NCBI GenBank assembly: GCA_031553195.1
Contig: JAVBLV010000099.1
Coordinates: 1-43,375, forward strand
Direction of reading: 5' to 3'
Origin: JAVBLV01 sp031553195
GTDB lineage: Bacteria > Bacteroidota > Bacteroidia > Bacteroidales > P3
Length of the DNA stretch: 43,375 nucleotides
Position 1 is the first letter of the stretch; the number at the start of each line of letters is the position of its first letter. This document shows, in pieces, positions 26,303 to 35,551 of this stretch. The notes below the pieces were generated by a model. It was not told where the DNA came from. It worked only from the letters and a program-made list of their open reading frames with translations, and made no database searches. The position numbers were made by a program, and so were the translations under genes.

Positions 26303-28231
26303 TTATATTGATTCCAGTTTTAGAAATTCTGCTTCCCATTCTGACATTGTTTTTTCTAAACTTTTTTTCAAAGATTCGTATTCGGAATAGAAGGTCAAAT
26401 CAAAAGACACGTTTTCACTAGAATTGGCCAACAAATCATCTTTCTCTGCAATCTGTTTCTCCAGATTCCGGATCTCTTCTTCCAATTGTTCTACCCGTTT
26501 CTTTATTTTACGAATTTCTTTGTCGGATTCTTTTGCTTTTTCGTATTTCAGCTTGTTCTCCGAAACTTCTTTCGCTTTATTCAACGCTTCTTTTTTATTC
26601 AATTCCAAAGAGTGCAAACTTTCTAATTCCCTTGATTCCAGAAATTCAAAGATATCGCCTACATATCTTTTTATTTTTTGGTTCTTAAATTCATAAACCG
26701 TATTCGTCAAACCCTGCAAAAAGTCGCGATCATGCGAAACGACAATCAATGTTCCCGTATATTGCAACAACGCATGTTTAAGCACATCTTTAGATTGAAT
26801 ATCCAAATGATTGGTAGGTTCGTCCAGAAGCAACAAATTACTTGGCGTCAATAATAGTTTTGCCAATGCCAAACGCGCCTTTTCTCCCCCTGAAAGGGAT
26901 TTAACTTTTTTATCAATATCTTCTCCGCCAAACAGGAAGCCGCCTAAGATACTTCTGATTTTAGGGCGTATGTCTCCTTCGGCAATATCATCAATGGTTT
27001 CAAAAACGGTTTTTTCTCCATTTAATAAGGCGGCCTGGTTTTGAGCATAATATCCCATTTTAACCTGATGACCGTTTTTATACTCCCCCCCATAATCGGT
27101 AATTTCTCCCATCAAAATTTTTGATAAAGTAGACTTCCCCTCTCCGTTTCTTCCAACAAAAGCAATGCGATCTCCCCTGCTTATTAAAAGGTCTATATTC
27201 GATAATATTTTCTTGGCTCCATAACTTTTGGAGAGACTAATTAATTCTGCTACAATCTTTCCCGATTGCGTTGCCTGAGGGAATTGGAAATGAATGCTTG
27301 ACATATCAATATCGTCAATTTGCACCCTGTCTATTTTTTCCAGCATTTTCACCCGAGATTGCACTTGGCGGGCTTTGGTTGCCTTGTAACGAAATCGCTC
27401 AATAAATTTTTCGACTTCTGCTATTTGCCTTTGTTGATTATCAAAAGCCGATTGCTGGTTTTGAATACGTTCTTCGAGCAAATGCACATATTCGGAATAA
27501 GAAACTTTATAATCATAGATTTTTCCTGAGTTGATTTCGATAGTTCGTTTAGTCACTTTGTCAAGAAAAGTCCGGTCGTGCGAAACCAAAACAACGCATC
27601 CGAAATAATTAATCAAAAAGTTTTCCAACCATTGGATAGATTCAATATCCAAGTGATTCGTCGGCTCGTCCAGTAAAATGAAATGAGGACGTTTCAATAA
27701 AATTTTGGCTAACTCCACACGCATCTGCCATCCGGTACTAAATTCGGCAATAGAACGATTGAAATCCGAATGCAGAAATCCCAAACCTAATAATACCTTC
27801 TCAGATTCTTCTTGCCGGTTATTCCCTCCAAACATATGAAAACGTTCGGTAAGCTCATGCAAGCAATTAATGATTTCAGCATAATCTTCCGATTCATAAT
27901 CTTCGCGCTCCGAGATTTCTTGCGTCAACGTTTTTATTTTGTTTTCCAACTCTATGATATGATCAAACGCGGTTAAAGCTTCATCTAATACCGTCCGGGA
28001 AGAATTGGGAATCATTTCCTGAGGCAAATATCCGATGCTTTGCCCCGAACCAATAACAATAGCGCCGCTCTCAGCCTCTTGTTGACCGGAAAGAATCTTT
28101 AATAACGTCGATTTTCCGGCGCCATTCTTACCTGTAAGCCCGATCCTGTCTTTATCATTTAAATTAAAGGTAATATTTTTAAATAGATAATATCCCGAAA
28201 AGTGAACAGACAAATTATTAACTGAAATCAT
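26303..28231 (-). CDS. ABC-F family ATPase (Uup/EttA-like), soluble
   Basis: The 642-residue protein has two ABC ATPase domains and no membrane segments. Walker A motifs are GKNGAGKST (34-42) and GRNGEGKST (about 360-368), with signatures FSTGWQMRVELA and LSGGEKARLALA. Both Walker B segments read LLLDEPTNHLD or ILLDEPTNHLD. A charged linker of about 80 residues joins the domains. A C-terminal coiled coil (about 545-640, alternating Lys/Glu/Leu) ends the protein, as in Uup and related factors. ABC-F proteins bind the ribosomal E-site or DNA structures and relieve stalled translation; resistance-type members exist, but nothing here indicates one. The gene is probably monocistronic. Confidence 0.93.
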   Translation of the reverse strand: MISVNNLSVHFSGYYLFKNITFNLNDKDRIGLTGKNGAGKSTLLKILSGQQEAESGAIVIGSGQSIGYLPQEMIPNSSRTVLDEALTAFDHIIELENKIKTLTQEISEREDYESEDYAEIINCLHELTERFHMFGGNNRQEESEKVLLGLGFLHSDFNRSIAEFSTGWQMRVELAKILLKRPHFILLDEPTNHLDIESIQWLENFLINYFGCVVLVSHDRTFLDKVTKRTIEINSGKIYDYKVSYSEYVHLLEERIQNQQSAFDNQQRQIAEVEKFIERFRYKATKARQVQSRVKMLEKIDRVQIDDIDMSSIHFQFPQATQSGKIVAELISLSKSYGAKKILSNIDLLISRGDRIAFVGRNGEGKSTLSKILMGEITDYGGEYKNGHQVKMGYYAQNQAALLNGEKTVFETIDDIAEGDIRPKIRSILGGFLFGGEDIDKKVKSLSGGEKARLALAKLLLTPSNLLLLDEPTNHLDIQSKDVLKHALLQYTGTLIVVSHDRDFLQGLTNTVYEFKNQKIKRYVGDIFEFLESRELESLHSLELNKKEALNKAKEVSENKLKYEKAKESDKEIRKIKKRVEQLEEEIRNLEKQIAEKDDLLANSSENVSFDLTFYSEYESLKKSLEKTMSEWEAEFLKLESI

Positions 28232-28337
28232 TATTGTACTGATTTTTGAATACGTAAAATTTTAAGCAAACAAATAATGGCTTAGCAAAGTTTTAGGCGA
28301 AACTCAAAACTGCAAAGGATTATATCTTCCGGTCATT

Positions 28338-28757
28338 TTATAAAAAAATCCAGAGTAAAAGAAGTATACAAATACCAATAAACAAAAGGATCCGGAATAA
28401 AGGAATGTGTCTGTCTGAAGAGTCGACGTACCTATCTGGTTTTTTAAATTCCAGCGTTCTTGATTTCTCTTTTTGCTCTTCTGTAACTGTTTCTTCGGGC
28501 TTGTAAAAGCGGGGTTGATAATTGAATTTGGGAAATTTTTTTTTCCCAAAGGAAAGTATCGACCTGCGCGATTTTTCCTGTTCAAGTAAACGAATTTTCT
28601 CCTTGTAGTACTCTAATCGTTCTTTATCGGCAGAATTATCTTCATTTGTCGAATATTTTTTCTTCAGTTTTTCCAATTCTTCCTTTTCAGGATCATAAAA
28701 ACGAGGTTTATATTCGAATTTCTTAGGCTTGGGAATATAGAAAAAAGATAATTTCAT
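28338..28757 (-). CDS. Small tail-anchored protein with a duplicated PRFY motif, function unknown
   Basis: The 139-residue protein has a twice-occurring motif: PKKFEYKPRFYDPEKEE at about residues 10-26 and FPKFNYQPRFYKPEETV at about 75-91. The shared core is K-F-x-Y-x-PRFY-x-PE. Between them lies a charged, likely coiled-coil helix (EELEKLKKKY ... RLLEQEKSR). The extreme C-terminus is a single hydrophobic segment (about 118-139, LFRILLFIGICILLLLWIFL), so the protein is probably anchored with its bulk in the cytoplasm. Such short proteins are common in Bacteroidetes, and I know no established function. It is not part of an obvious operon. Confidence 0.7.
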   Translation of the reverse strand: MKLSFFYIPKPKKFEYKPRFYDPEKEELEKLKKKYSTNEDNSADKERLEYYKEKIRLLEQEKSRRSILSFGKKKFPKFNYQPRFYKPEETVTEEQKEKSRTLEFKKPDRYVDSSDRHIPLFRILLFIGICILLLLWIFL

Positions 28758-29136
28758 TTGCTTATTTTATTTGATAGTCTAGTCAAGGCGCAACTTAAAG
28801 TCTCTCCCTGATTTATAATCATCCACGCTAGCGAGTCGACCAACTCATGAACATTTCTTGTTATCAGAAAATTTCTATTTCCGAAACAAGTAATAACAAC
28901 CACAAAAATAACGATTTTTATGCTTCTAACGTATAAAAGGCTTTTCAAAAAGTAAAAAATCCATGCAAAAAAATTGCACAGAAAAGGATATCAATTTCAA
29001 TTTCTTGTATTTTTTGTAAAAACCCCCTCTTATTTTACGACAGCATACTTTGATATTCGCTTTTGCCTATTAAAACATTTAAATCATCCTTATTATTTTT
29101 GGTCGTAACTTTGCAATTAATTGTAGAACCTCAATT
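28758..29136. other. Intergenic region without supported gene
   Basis: Divergent gap between the small tail-anchored protein and the YeiH-type gene. A 64-codon minus-strand frame (28754-28948) has no family signal and no start context. The only regulatory signal found is the -7 element at 29106-29113. Confidence 0.4.
29106..29113 (+). promoter_or_regulatory. Candidate -7 element for the YeiH-type gene
   Basis: TAACTTTG matches TAnnTTTG and ends 23 bp before the ATG at 29137. No clear -33 element. Confidence 0.42.
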
Positions 29137-30066
29137 ATGCAGCGTTCCATTTTAAAGAAAATCCTATTTATTATTCTGGCGATTTTGTGCGCCGTTCCAT
29201 ATGTTAAGCCGCCCGTTGCATTGATTGGCGGATTTTTGTTCAGTTGCTTTTTAGGAAATCCTTTTCCTAAACTTAATGGCAAACTTACCGGTCTGCTACT
29301 CAAAATTTGTATTATTGGCCTGGGATTCGGAATCAATGTAAATCAAGCCTTGCAAATAGGCAAACAAAGTTTTTGGCTAACTTTTTTTACCATCACGCTT
29401 ACGCTGGTTGCAGGATATTTTATTGGTAAATGGCTCAAAATCGGAAAACGTCCCAGCTATCTTATTTCGTCCGGAACGGCTATTTGCGGCGGTAGCGCCA
29501 TTGCGGCAATAGCGCCGATTATCAAAGCTTCGGAGGAAGAAATATCCACCTCGTTAGGCGTCATTTTTTTACTTAACTCTGTCGCCTTGTTACTATTTCC
29601 CGCTATTGGCCACTGGTTCGGTTTAAGCCAAGAAAACTTTGGGCTATGGAGCGCAATTGCCATTCACGATACCAGTTCGGTAGTGGGTGCGGCAGCCACT
29701 TACGGAACTGATGCATTAAAAACGGCAACTACCGTAAAATTAGCCCGTACCTTGTGGATTATTCCGTTGTGCCTACTATCGCTTTTCTTATATAAGTCCG
29801 AAAACAAGAAAATAAAAATTCCGTGGTTTATAATCGGTTTTATTGCAGCCATAATGCTACATAGTTATGTTCATCTGTATCAGCCGTTAGAAGCAGGAAT
29901 CGTTTCCTCTGCCAAATCGCTATTGGTTGTTACGTTATTTTTTATAGGAGCCAATTTATCTTTGGCAACGCTTCGCGCCGTAGGTTGGCGGCTTCTTCTT
30001 TTAGGGATAAGTATCTGGTTGTTAATATCTATTTCTTCCTTATCGGCAATCATTGGTTTTTATTAG
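29137..30066 (+). CDS. YeiH-family (Cons_hypoth698) putative anion exporter
   Basis: The 309-residue protein is almost entirely hydrophobic with about ten transmembrane helices. It has the family hallmarks GFGINVNQAL, ISSGTAICGGSAIAAIAPII and IHDTSSVVGAAATYG, followed by VKLARTLWIIPLCL. The group (PF03601) is annotated as putative sulfate exporter; its substrate has not been firmly shown in most species. It is alone on its strand and convergent with the RluA-type gene 77 bp away. Family is clear, substrate is not. Confidence 0.9.
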   Translation: MQRSILKKILFIILAILCAVPYVKPPVALIGGFLFSCFLGNPFPKLNGKLTGLLLKICIIGLGFGINVNQALQIGKQSFWLTFFTITLTLVAGYFIGKWLKIGKRPSYLISSGTAICGGSAIAAIAPIIKASEEEISTSLGVIFLLNSVALLLFPAIGHWFGLSQENFGLWSAIAIHDTSSVVGAAATYGTDALKTATTVKLARTLWIIPLCLLSLFLYKSENKKIKIPWFIIGFIAAIMLHSYVHLYQPLEAGIVSSAKSLLVVTLFFIGANLSLATLRAVGWRLLLLGISIWLLISISSLSAIIGFY

Positions 30067-30143
30067 TCCAAAATCTAAAATACCTGAAGTATGGGAAAAA
30101 TTCAACAAACATCTAACATATTTCCGAAAATAAAAATCATGCT

Positions 30144-30848
30144 TTAAAGATCCCCCTCTACAGTCGTTTGAAAAAATTGCCATAAAGGATCTTGAGGAAC
30201 GCAAGCCGTCAAGACAATAGGTTCATTTTTGGATGGATGGATAAATGAAATCTCCTTCGCATGCAAAGAAATAGAAGAATCTTTATTGGATCGATCGAAT
30301 CCATATTTTAAATCGCCTTTTATAGGACACCCTATTGCAGATAATTGTAATCTGATTTGATGATGCCGTCCTGTTTTAGGGTTAACTTCCAGCAAATAGT
30401 AACGTTCGCTTGCAGCAAGGATCCGGTAGTTCAATTCCGCCCTTAAAACATCTACATCCAAATTCTCTACTATATAAGACTTATTCTGTTTTTCATTTTT
30501 CTTTACAAAATGAACAAGCGTATCTCTTTCCTGCATAGGTTTATTTTTGACAATTGCCCAATACGTTTTTCGAACCTGGCGATTTTGAAATTGTTGATTC
30601 AAGTTTGAAAGCGCCGATTGGGTTTTAGCAAAGACTACCACTCCGCTTACAGGTCTGTCCAAACGATGAACAATCCCGCAAAAGACATTTTTTTGCTGCT
30701 GTTTTAAATAATTTATCACTTGCTCAGCCAAAGAATACGTTCCCTGTTTATCTGTTTGTATAACTTGTGCAGCACATTTATTAACAACAAGGATTCCAGC
30801 ATCTTCGTATAAGATTTGAGATGAAAAATCGTTACCGGAGTAATTCAT
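30144..30848 (-). CDS. RluA-family pseudouridine synthase
   Basis: The 234-residue protein is a compact RluA-type synthase without an S4 domain. The catalytic Asp64 is in HRLDRPVSGVVVFAKT. Other family segments are VRKTYWAIVKNKP, the LLEVNPKTGRHHQIRLQLSAIGCPI strand-helix and GDLKYG. RluA-family enzymes modify uridines in 23S rRNA or tRNA. Small S4-less forms are frequent in Bacteroidetes; which nucleotide this one modifies is not evident. It starts 26 bp after the end of the large cargo gene on the same strand, so they may share a transcript, though their functions are unrelated. Confidence 0.92.
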   Translation of the reverse strand: MNYSGNDFSSQILYEDAGILVVNKCAAQVIQTDKQGTYSLAEQVINYLKQQQKNVFCGIVHRLDRPVSGVVVFAKTQSALSNLNQQFQNRQVRKTYWAIVKNKPMQERDTLVHFVKKNEKQNKSYIVENLDVDVLRAELNYRILAASERYYLLEVNPKTGRHHQIRLQLSAIGCPIKGDLKYGFDRSNKDSSISLHAKEISFIHPSKNEPIVLTACVPQDPLWQFFQTTVEGDL

Positions 30849-30874
30849 AATTGAAAAAGACCTTTAAATAAATG

Positions 30875-33800
30875 CTAATATATTACATTGATATTTCCCT
30901 TTTGTTGAAGAATTATACCTGGATCTATCTCGGAATGGTACTCTATCAAATACACATAGGACCCCGCCGGAACCATATCCCCCTTCGAATCGCGTCCATC
31001 CCATTTAAAATCAACATTCTTACTGTAATATAACAAATTTCCCCAACGATTGTATATCCATATTTTAATATCCTTCACATTATTCTTCCTGCCTATAGAA
31101 AAATAATTATTAGACGCTTGAAAAGGAGTAATTGCCGTCGGAAATATCAGAACTACTTCGCAATCTTTAGCGGTTAATTGTATACTATCTCTTAAAGAAA
31201 AACACCGATTCGTCGCCTCCAACCAATACAAACCTTCTTTATTAAAAATTCGTTCAAAATCTGTCAAGCCGTCAGACCATACATATTTGTAACTGTCTTT
31301 ATAATTGATATTGGGAACAATACGTACCCCTCCTCTATTTAGGCAAAAAGAGGTATCGTCAGGTAAATGCAAATATGGATTTATATATTCCGAAATATTA
31401 ACTGTATCTCCTTTTCTTTCACAAAGATTATAGACGGAAACCCAATATTGCCCTTTTTCCCAAACAGTATAGACGGAATTTGTACTACTATCCTGCCATT
31501 GGTAAAAAGCAGGTACATCGAGATTTTGCGTGGCAACCAATAATAATGAATCGGCTTTGCATATAAAATTATCTTTTCCCAAATCTACATTGATTCTGGG
31601 AAAATGAGAAATTTGTATCGAATCTCTATACTTTTGTTCCGGACATTCGACTCTGGAAACGTCTACCCAATAGATCCCTTTTTTATTTACATCCAACGTG
31701 GGACTTGTATTGCCAGTACTCCATGCATATTTAAAATTACCTTCGTATTGAGTAGCGTCTAATAAAACAAAATTTGTATAACATATTGTTGTGTCCATCC
31801 CTAAATCCACTGCAAAAGGAGGATAAAACAACACGTAAATAGAATCTGTTTGAACTTGTGAAGGACATTCTGCCCGGGTTGCGCGAACCCAGTAAGTTCC
31901 TGAACTACGAACCAATAATGTTGTATCTGTACTGGAGTCGCTCCACAAATAAGTAAAGTTGCCGTCTCCCGTGGCATTCAGCAGCAATACTTGGGTTAAA
32001 CATAAAGCCGTATCATTTCCTAAATTTATCAGAGAGTCTGAATAATATGAAATCCGAATCGTATCTATCGCCGTCCTATGAGGACATTCTTGCCGGAAAA
32101 CTTTCGCCCAGTAAGTTCCCCCTTCATCTATGATTCTAATAGGATTAATGCTATTATTATCCCATAGATAGCGAAGATTCCCCTGCCCTGTTGCATCAAG
32201 ACGAAACATGGCGCCAGAACATAATATCGTATCCCTTCCCAAATCTAATGAAACATCAGGCAAAACATTTATCGAAAATGACGTATCCCATTGACAACTG
32301 AAATCATCCAGAATATTTATTTCATATGAAAAATTTCCAGGAGAAGAAGGATTTACTTCTGTGTGAGTGCGCCCAGTATTCTGTAAAAAAGGTCCATTCC
32401 AAATAACAGAATCTATTAATACTTCATATTTCCACTTGGTTATAGGAATATTGCAAATTTCCAACGACCAATTGAATATGTATCCCTTATCTATTGCCCA
32501 ATAGTCGCAAATTTCAATAGACCACTCTCCATTAAGAGGGCAGCCTATCAAGCTATTAAATGACGTATCGGGAAGAAAAAATTTAGACTTTGCCATGTAA
32601 TCGGAAGAATCAATAACCAAAACATTTTGAGTATGAGGTCCCATTTGTCCTTGCGTACTATTTCTATAGACTTCCGACCAACAGTACTGCCAACCTATAC
32701 CGGGGGCATTTAATTCTTGAGTACAATTATCAGGAGGAAAGAGTTGTCCCGGAACTTGCCGGCTTCGAGGAGGAATTCCCAAATCAGCCCCTCCGTTACA
32801 AGTAGAAGGATACGGGCCGCCTGAGCCGTTATACGTCATCAAAGCGGCTTTTTGTCCGTTCGGGCAAACTAAATAGATACCTAAATCCCCACTCCAAGTG
32901 TGTTCAGCTGTAATGCAAACCGAACAAATGTCCGATGCTCGCTGAATAACAGTTCCCGGAGGATATTGATCAAATTTAACATTTGTTTTATAACATTGTT
33001 TTGGACATCCGGGGCCGTCGGGAATAAATAGGACATCGGAATAGATCTCCCTAACGGGCTTCGTTTTTACGGTATCCACCTCTATTTGATTCTGTCTATA
33101 CCCAACACTCACAAGGCATGTATCATTCAAACATAAATCCGGCAACGGGTTAATTTTTCTTATCGGATTCCATGAAATCCTAACTCGGGCATTATCGGTA
33201 GCAATGCATCCTCTTTCATCAATTACTTTTAAACTCAGATTATAGCCGTCTGCTGGAGTATAACGGTGAGACGCTTCAGTAACAGCTTGCGCAGAGTAAG
33301 TAGCGCTATCGCCGAAAGACCATTCAAAAATACTTGTTGCATCTGATTGCGGGTAGCGTAGATTATTAAAGGGATAATTCGTTTTTGCCGACAACACTAT
33401 CGAATCCCCATCGCAAATATCGATGCTATTAAATGATACGCTATCTATAATCTGTCCATACTCGTCTTTAACATAGTCTTTTTGATTTAATCGAACACGA
33501 TTGGGAATTCTTGCGCCATTAACAATTTTATAAAAAACATTATCGATTTTTGCTATAAAATTCTGGCAAACAGGCTTACACTCTATTTTAGCGCTCCAAC
33601 CGGAAAAGGAATGATTTTTTGATTTGAACCGGAATGTTAAACATCCGGAAATAGTTTGTACTGTATAGTTATTTAAAGGATTGCTATTGTTTGCATAAAA
33701 TTGAGATAACGGCCCGACTCTTAATAAGGGCGCATATATGCTGGAACCGTCATGAATAAAAAGAGTGTCGTCCGGATGTATATCAAATGTATCGTCAAAC

Positions 33801-34021
33801 GAAAACGTATAAAGATAACCCGGCAACCCTATATTGCTACAAAACGTCGCCCAACAATCTTGGTTAGGGGCATAATTTCCGCCAATTCCGCCATTGTCGT
33901 TAAAAAAACCTGAACACGCGCTAATGGTTGTTCCACAATTTGCCGGACCTAAATTATAAGATTGAGCAAATGTAAAAAATGGGAAAGAGTATAAAAAAAT
34001 AAATATCAATCCTTTCCTCAT
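30875..34021 (-). CDS. Large secreted protein with gliding-motility-type C-terminal (CHU_C) sorting domain, T9SS cargo
   Basis: The 1048-residue protein has a signal peptide (about 1-19, ending TFAQ). A Cys-rich CUB-like region spans about 20-155 (NLGPANCGTT, TFSFDDTFDI), and a PKD-like module about 195-290 (FEWSFGDSATYS, SLKVIDERGC). A proprotein-convertase P-domain-like jelly roll covers about 355-530 (AEHTWSGDLGIYLVCPNG, closing FNWSLEICNIP). Five tandem Ig-like repeats of about 73 residues start near 592, 665, 739, 813 and 885, mostly LG-x-D-T-x-x-C then GTYWV or similar. The last about 90 residues are a CHU_C/type-B sorting domain (IFPTAITPF, IWIYNRWGNLLYYS, WDGRDSKGDMVPAGSYVYLI). Such domains direct export through SprA. 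Likely surface-attached or released; ligand unknown. Confidence 0.9.
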   Translation of the reverse strand: MRKGLIFIFLYSFPFFTFAQSYNLGPANCGTTISACSGFFNDNGGIGGNYAPNQDCWATFCSNIGLPGYLYTFSFDDTFDIHPDDTLFIHDGSSIYAPLLRVGPLSQFYANNSNPLNNYTVQTISGCLTFRFKSKNHSFSGWSAKIECKPVCQNFIAKIDNVFYKIVNGARIPNRVRLNQKDYVKDEYGQIIDSVSFNSIDICDGDSIVLSAKTNYPFNNLRYPQSDATSIFEWSFGDSATYSAQAVTEASHRYTPADGYNLSLKVIDERGCIATDNARVRISWNPIRKINPLPDLCLNDTCLVSVGYRQNQIEVDTVKTKPVREIYSDVLFIPDGPGCPKQCYKTNVKFDQYPPGTVIQRASDICSVCITAEHTWSGDLGIYLVCPNGQKAALMTYNGSGGPYPSTCNGGADLGIPPRSRQVPGQLFPPDNCTQELNAPGIGWQYCWSEVYRNSTQGQMGPHTQNVLVIDSSDYMAKSKFFLPDTSFNSLIGCPLNGEWSIEICDYWAIDKGYIFNWSLEICNIPITKWKYEVLIDSVIWNGPFLQNTGRTHTEVNPSSPGNFSYEINILDDFSCQWDTSFSINVLPDVSLDLGRDTILCSGAMFRLDATGQGNLRYLWDNNSINPIRIIDEGGTYWAKVFRQECPHRTAIDTIRISYYSDSLINLGNDTALCLTQVLLLNATGDGNFTYLWSDSSTDTTLLVRSSGTYWVRATRAECPSQVQTDSIYVLFYPPFAVDLGMDTTICYTNFVLLDATQYEGNFKYAWSTGNTSPTLDVNKKGIYWVDVSRVECPEQKYRDSIQISHFPRINVDLGKDNFICKADSLLLVATQNLDVPAFYQWQDSSTNSVYTVWEKGQYWVSVYNLCERKGDTVNISEYINPYLHLPDDTSFCLNRGGVRIVPNINYKDSYKYVWSDGLTDFERIFNKEGLYWLEATNRCFSLRDSIQLTAKDCEVVLIFPTAITPFQASNNYFSIGRKNNVKDIKIWIYNRWGNLLYYSKNVDFKWDGRDSKGDMVPAGSYVYLIEYHSEIDPGIILQQKGNINVIY

Positions 34022-34687
34022 AGCTTACTGTTTTAGAGGATCTATGACTATAAATAATACACCCTGTTATTTTCAAAACAGGAGAAATGCTTAACTACAA
34101 ACATATCAAACAATAAGAGAAAAGGCTTCTCTTTTTGTTGTTATCCGGCAAGATCTCTGAGAGAATTTAAGTCCTGAAAATAGGTCTCTCTATTTATAGA
34201 AGACACAAAAATAATGAATTTTTCTCATTAGAGAGGAATAATACATTATATAATTATTTTTCGAAATGAAAAATTTTATTTTCTAATGAGTCGGAATAAT
34301 CTTAATATGTGTAAATTGCAATAACTTATAACGTTTTTCCTATTAATACATTGCATACCCCTGTCTTAAAAAGATCAACCAGATATAGAGTATAAATTTC
34401 ATTCCCATCTATACAGTATAATTATAAGAATTACAAAAGTATCTATACAAAAATCAGGGAGTAACTATTTTTTCAAACTTGCTTTTCAAGTTCGATATAA
34501 TACGCCTAATTCTAGGCTAACGCTGATCCTCAAAATAATTTGAACTCTATTAAATTCCAAAATTAGCATCACTTACGTTCAAAACATTTTCTACAGTCTA
34601 GATTTTATTGATTTGCGGAATTTAAATCAAAATGAACTAAATCTCGTCAAACTAACAAATAAAAATTGAGGGGGACATCATTCTTAT
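34022..34687. other. Gene-poor region between sigma factor and cargo gene
   Basis: No coding region is supported in these 666 bases. On the minus strand two TAnnTTTG matches lie upstream of the cargo gene: TATGTTTG (34098-34105) and TATTTTTG (34206-34213). A short hairpin AGAGAA/TTCTCT at 34116-34132 followed by TTTTTG is oriented for the plus strand, where no gene precedes it. AT-rich composition makes chance matches likely. Confidence 0.4.
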
Positions 34688-35551
34688 TTAGCCAAGATAT
34701 GTTTTCAGGACATGACAATGCGAAGTATGTTTTAATCTCCGGATTGCCTTTTCCCTAATTTGCCGTACCCGTTCGCGAGTCAGATCAAATCTTTCTCCGA
34801 TCTCATCCAAAGTCATCGGCATTTTTCCGTTTAATCCGAATGACATGCACAAAATGTCAGCTTCTTTTGGGGTTAATGAAGCAATTGCTCTGTTAATTTC
34901 AGTGCGTAAAGATTCATGCATTAACTCGGCTTCGGGAGTCGTATTCTCCTCGCTGGTCATAAAGTCGTACATCGATCCTTCTTCTTCAATGCCGACAGGA
35001 GCATCCATCGACAAATGCTTGCTAGAGTGTCTTAACGAATCTCTTACTTCCGCATCTGGCATATCCAAAAAAAGAGCTACTTCCTCTGCTCTAGGAGCGC
35101 GTTCATACTCTTGTTCTAATTTTGCATAGGCTTTTGTAACTTTATTCATCGCGCCTATTTTGTTCAAAGGAAGTCGTACAATTCTTGCTTGTTCCGCTAA
35201 AGCAGACAAAATAGATTGACGTATCCACCAAACAGCGTAGGAAATGAACTTGAACCCTCTAGTTTCATCAAAACGCTGAGCGGCTTTTATCAAACCTAAG
35301 TTACCTTCATTTATCAGATCAGGAAGACTCAGGCCTTGATTTTGATATTGCTTTGACACAGAAACAACAAATCTTAAATTTGCCTTGGTCAAACGCTCCA
35401 ATGCTTCGGTATCCCCCTGCCGGATTTTTTGAGCCAATTCCACTTCTTCTTCCGGGCTGATCATTTCTAAACGCCCTATTTCTTGTAAATACTTATCCAG
35501 AGAAGTTATTTCCCTGTTTGTTAACTGTTTAGTTATTTTCAGTTGTCTCAT
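34688..35551 (-). CDS. rpoD: Primary RNA polymerase sigma factor (sigma-70, short Bacteroidetes form)
   Basis: The 287-residue protein carries regions 1.2 to 4.2 with no region 1.1. Region 1.2 is LDKYLQEIGRLEMISPEEEVELAQKI. Region 2 has LTKANLRFVVSVSKQYQ, LINEGNLGLIKAAQRFDETRGFKFISYAVWWIRQSI. Region 4.2 is the helix-turn-helix TLDEIGERFDLTRERVRQIREKAIRRL. These are the signatures of the housekeeping sigma factor, which in Bacteroidetes reads TAnnTTTG/TTTG promoters. Its two flanking gaps (34022-34687 and 35552-36203) are unusually long for this window. A TATATTTG element on the minus strand at 35714-35721 would give it a leader of about 160 bases. Confidence 0.97.
   Translation of the reverse strand: MRQLKITKQLTNREITSLDKYLQEIGRLEMISPEEEVELAQKIRQGDTEALERLTKANLRFVVSVSKQYQNQGLSLPDLINEGNLGLIKAAQRFDETRGFKFISYAVWWIRQSILSALAEQARIVRLPLNKIGAMNKVTKAYAKLEQEYERAPRAEEVALFLDMPDAEVRDSLRHSSKHLSMDAPVGIEEEGSMYDFMTSEENTTPEAELMHESLRTEINRAIASLTPKEADILCMSFGLNGKMPMTLDEIGERFDLTRERVRQIREKAIRRLKHTSHCHVLKTYLG

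Noticed and set aside
34116..34137. AGAGAA/TTCTCT hairpin with T-run
   Set aside because: The T-run is on the plus strand, where no gene precedes it, and the stem is only 6 bp; I did not call a terminator.
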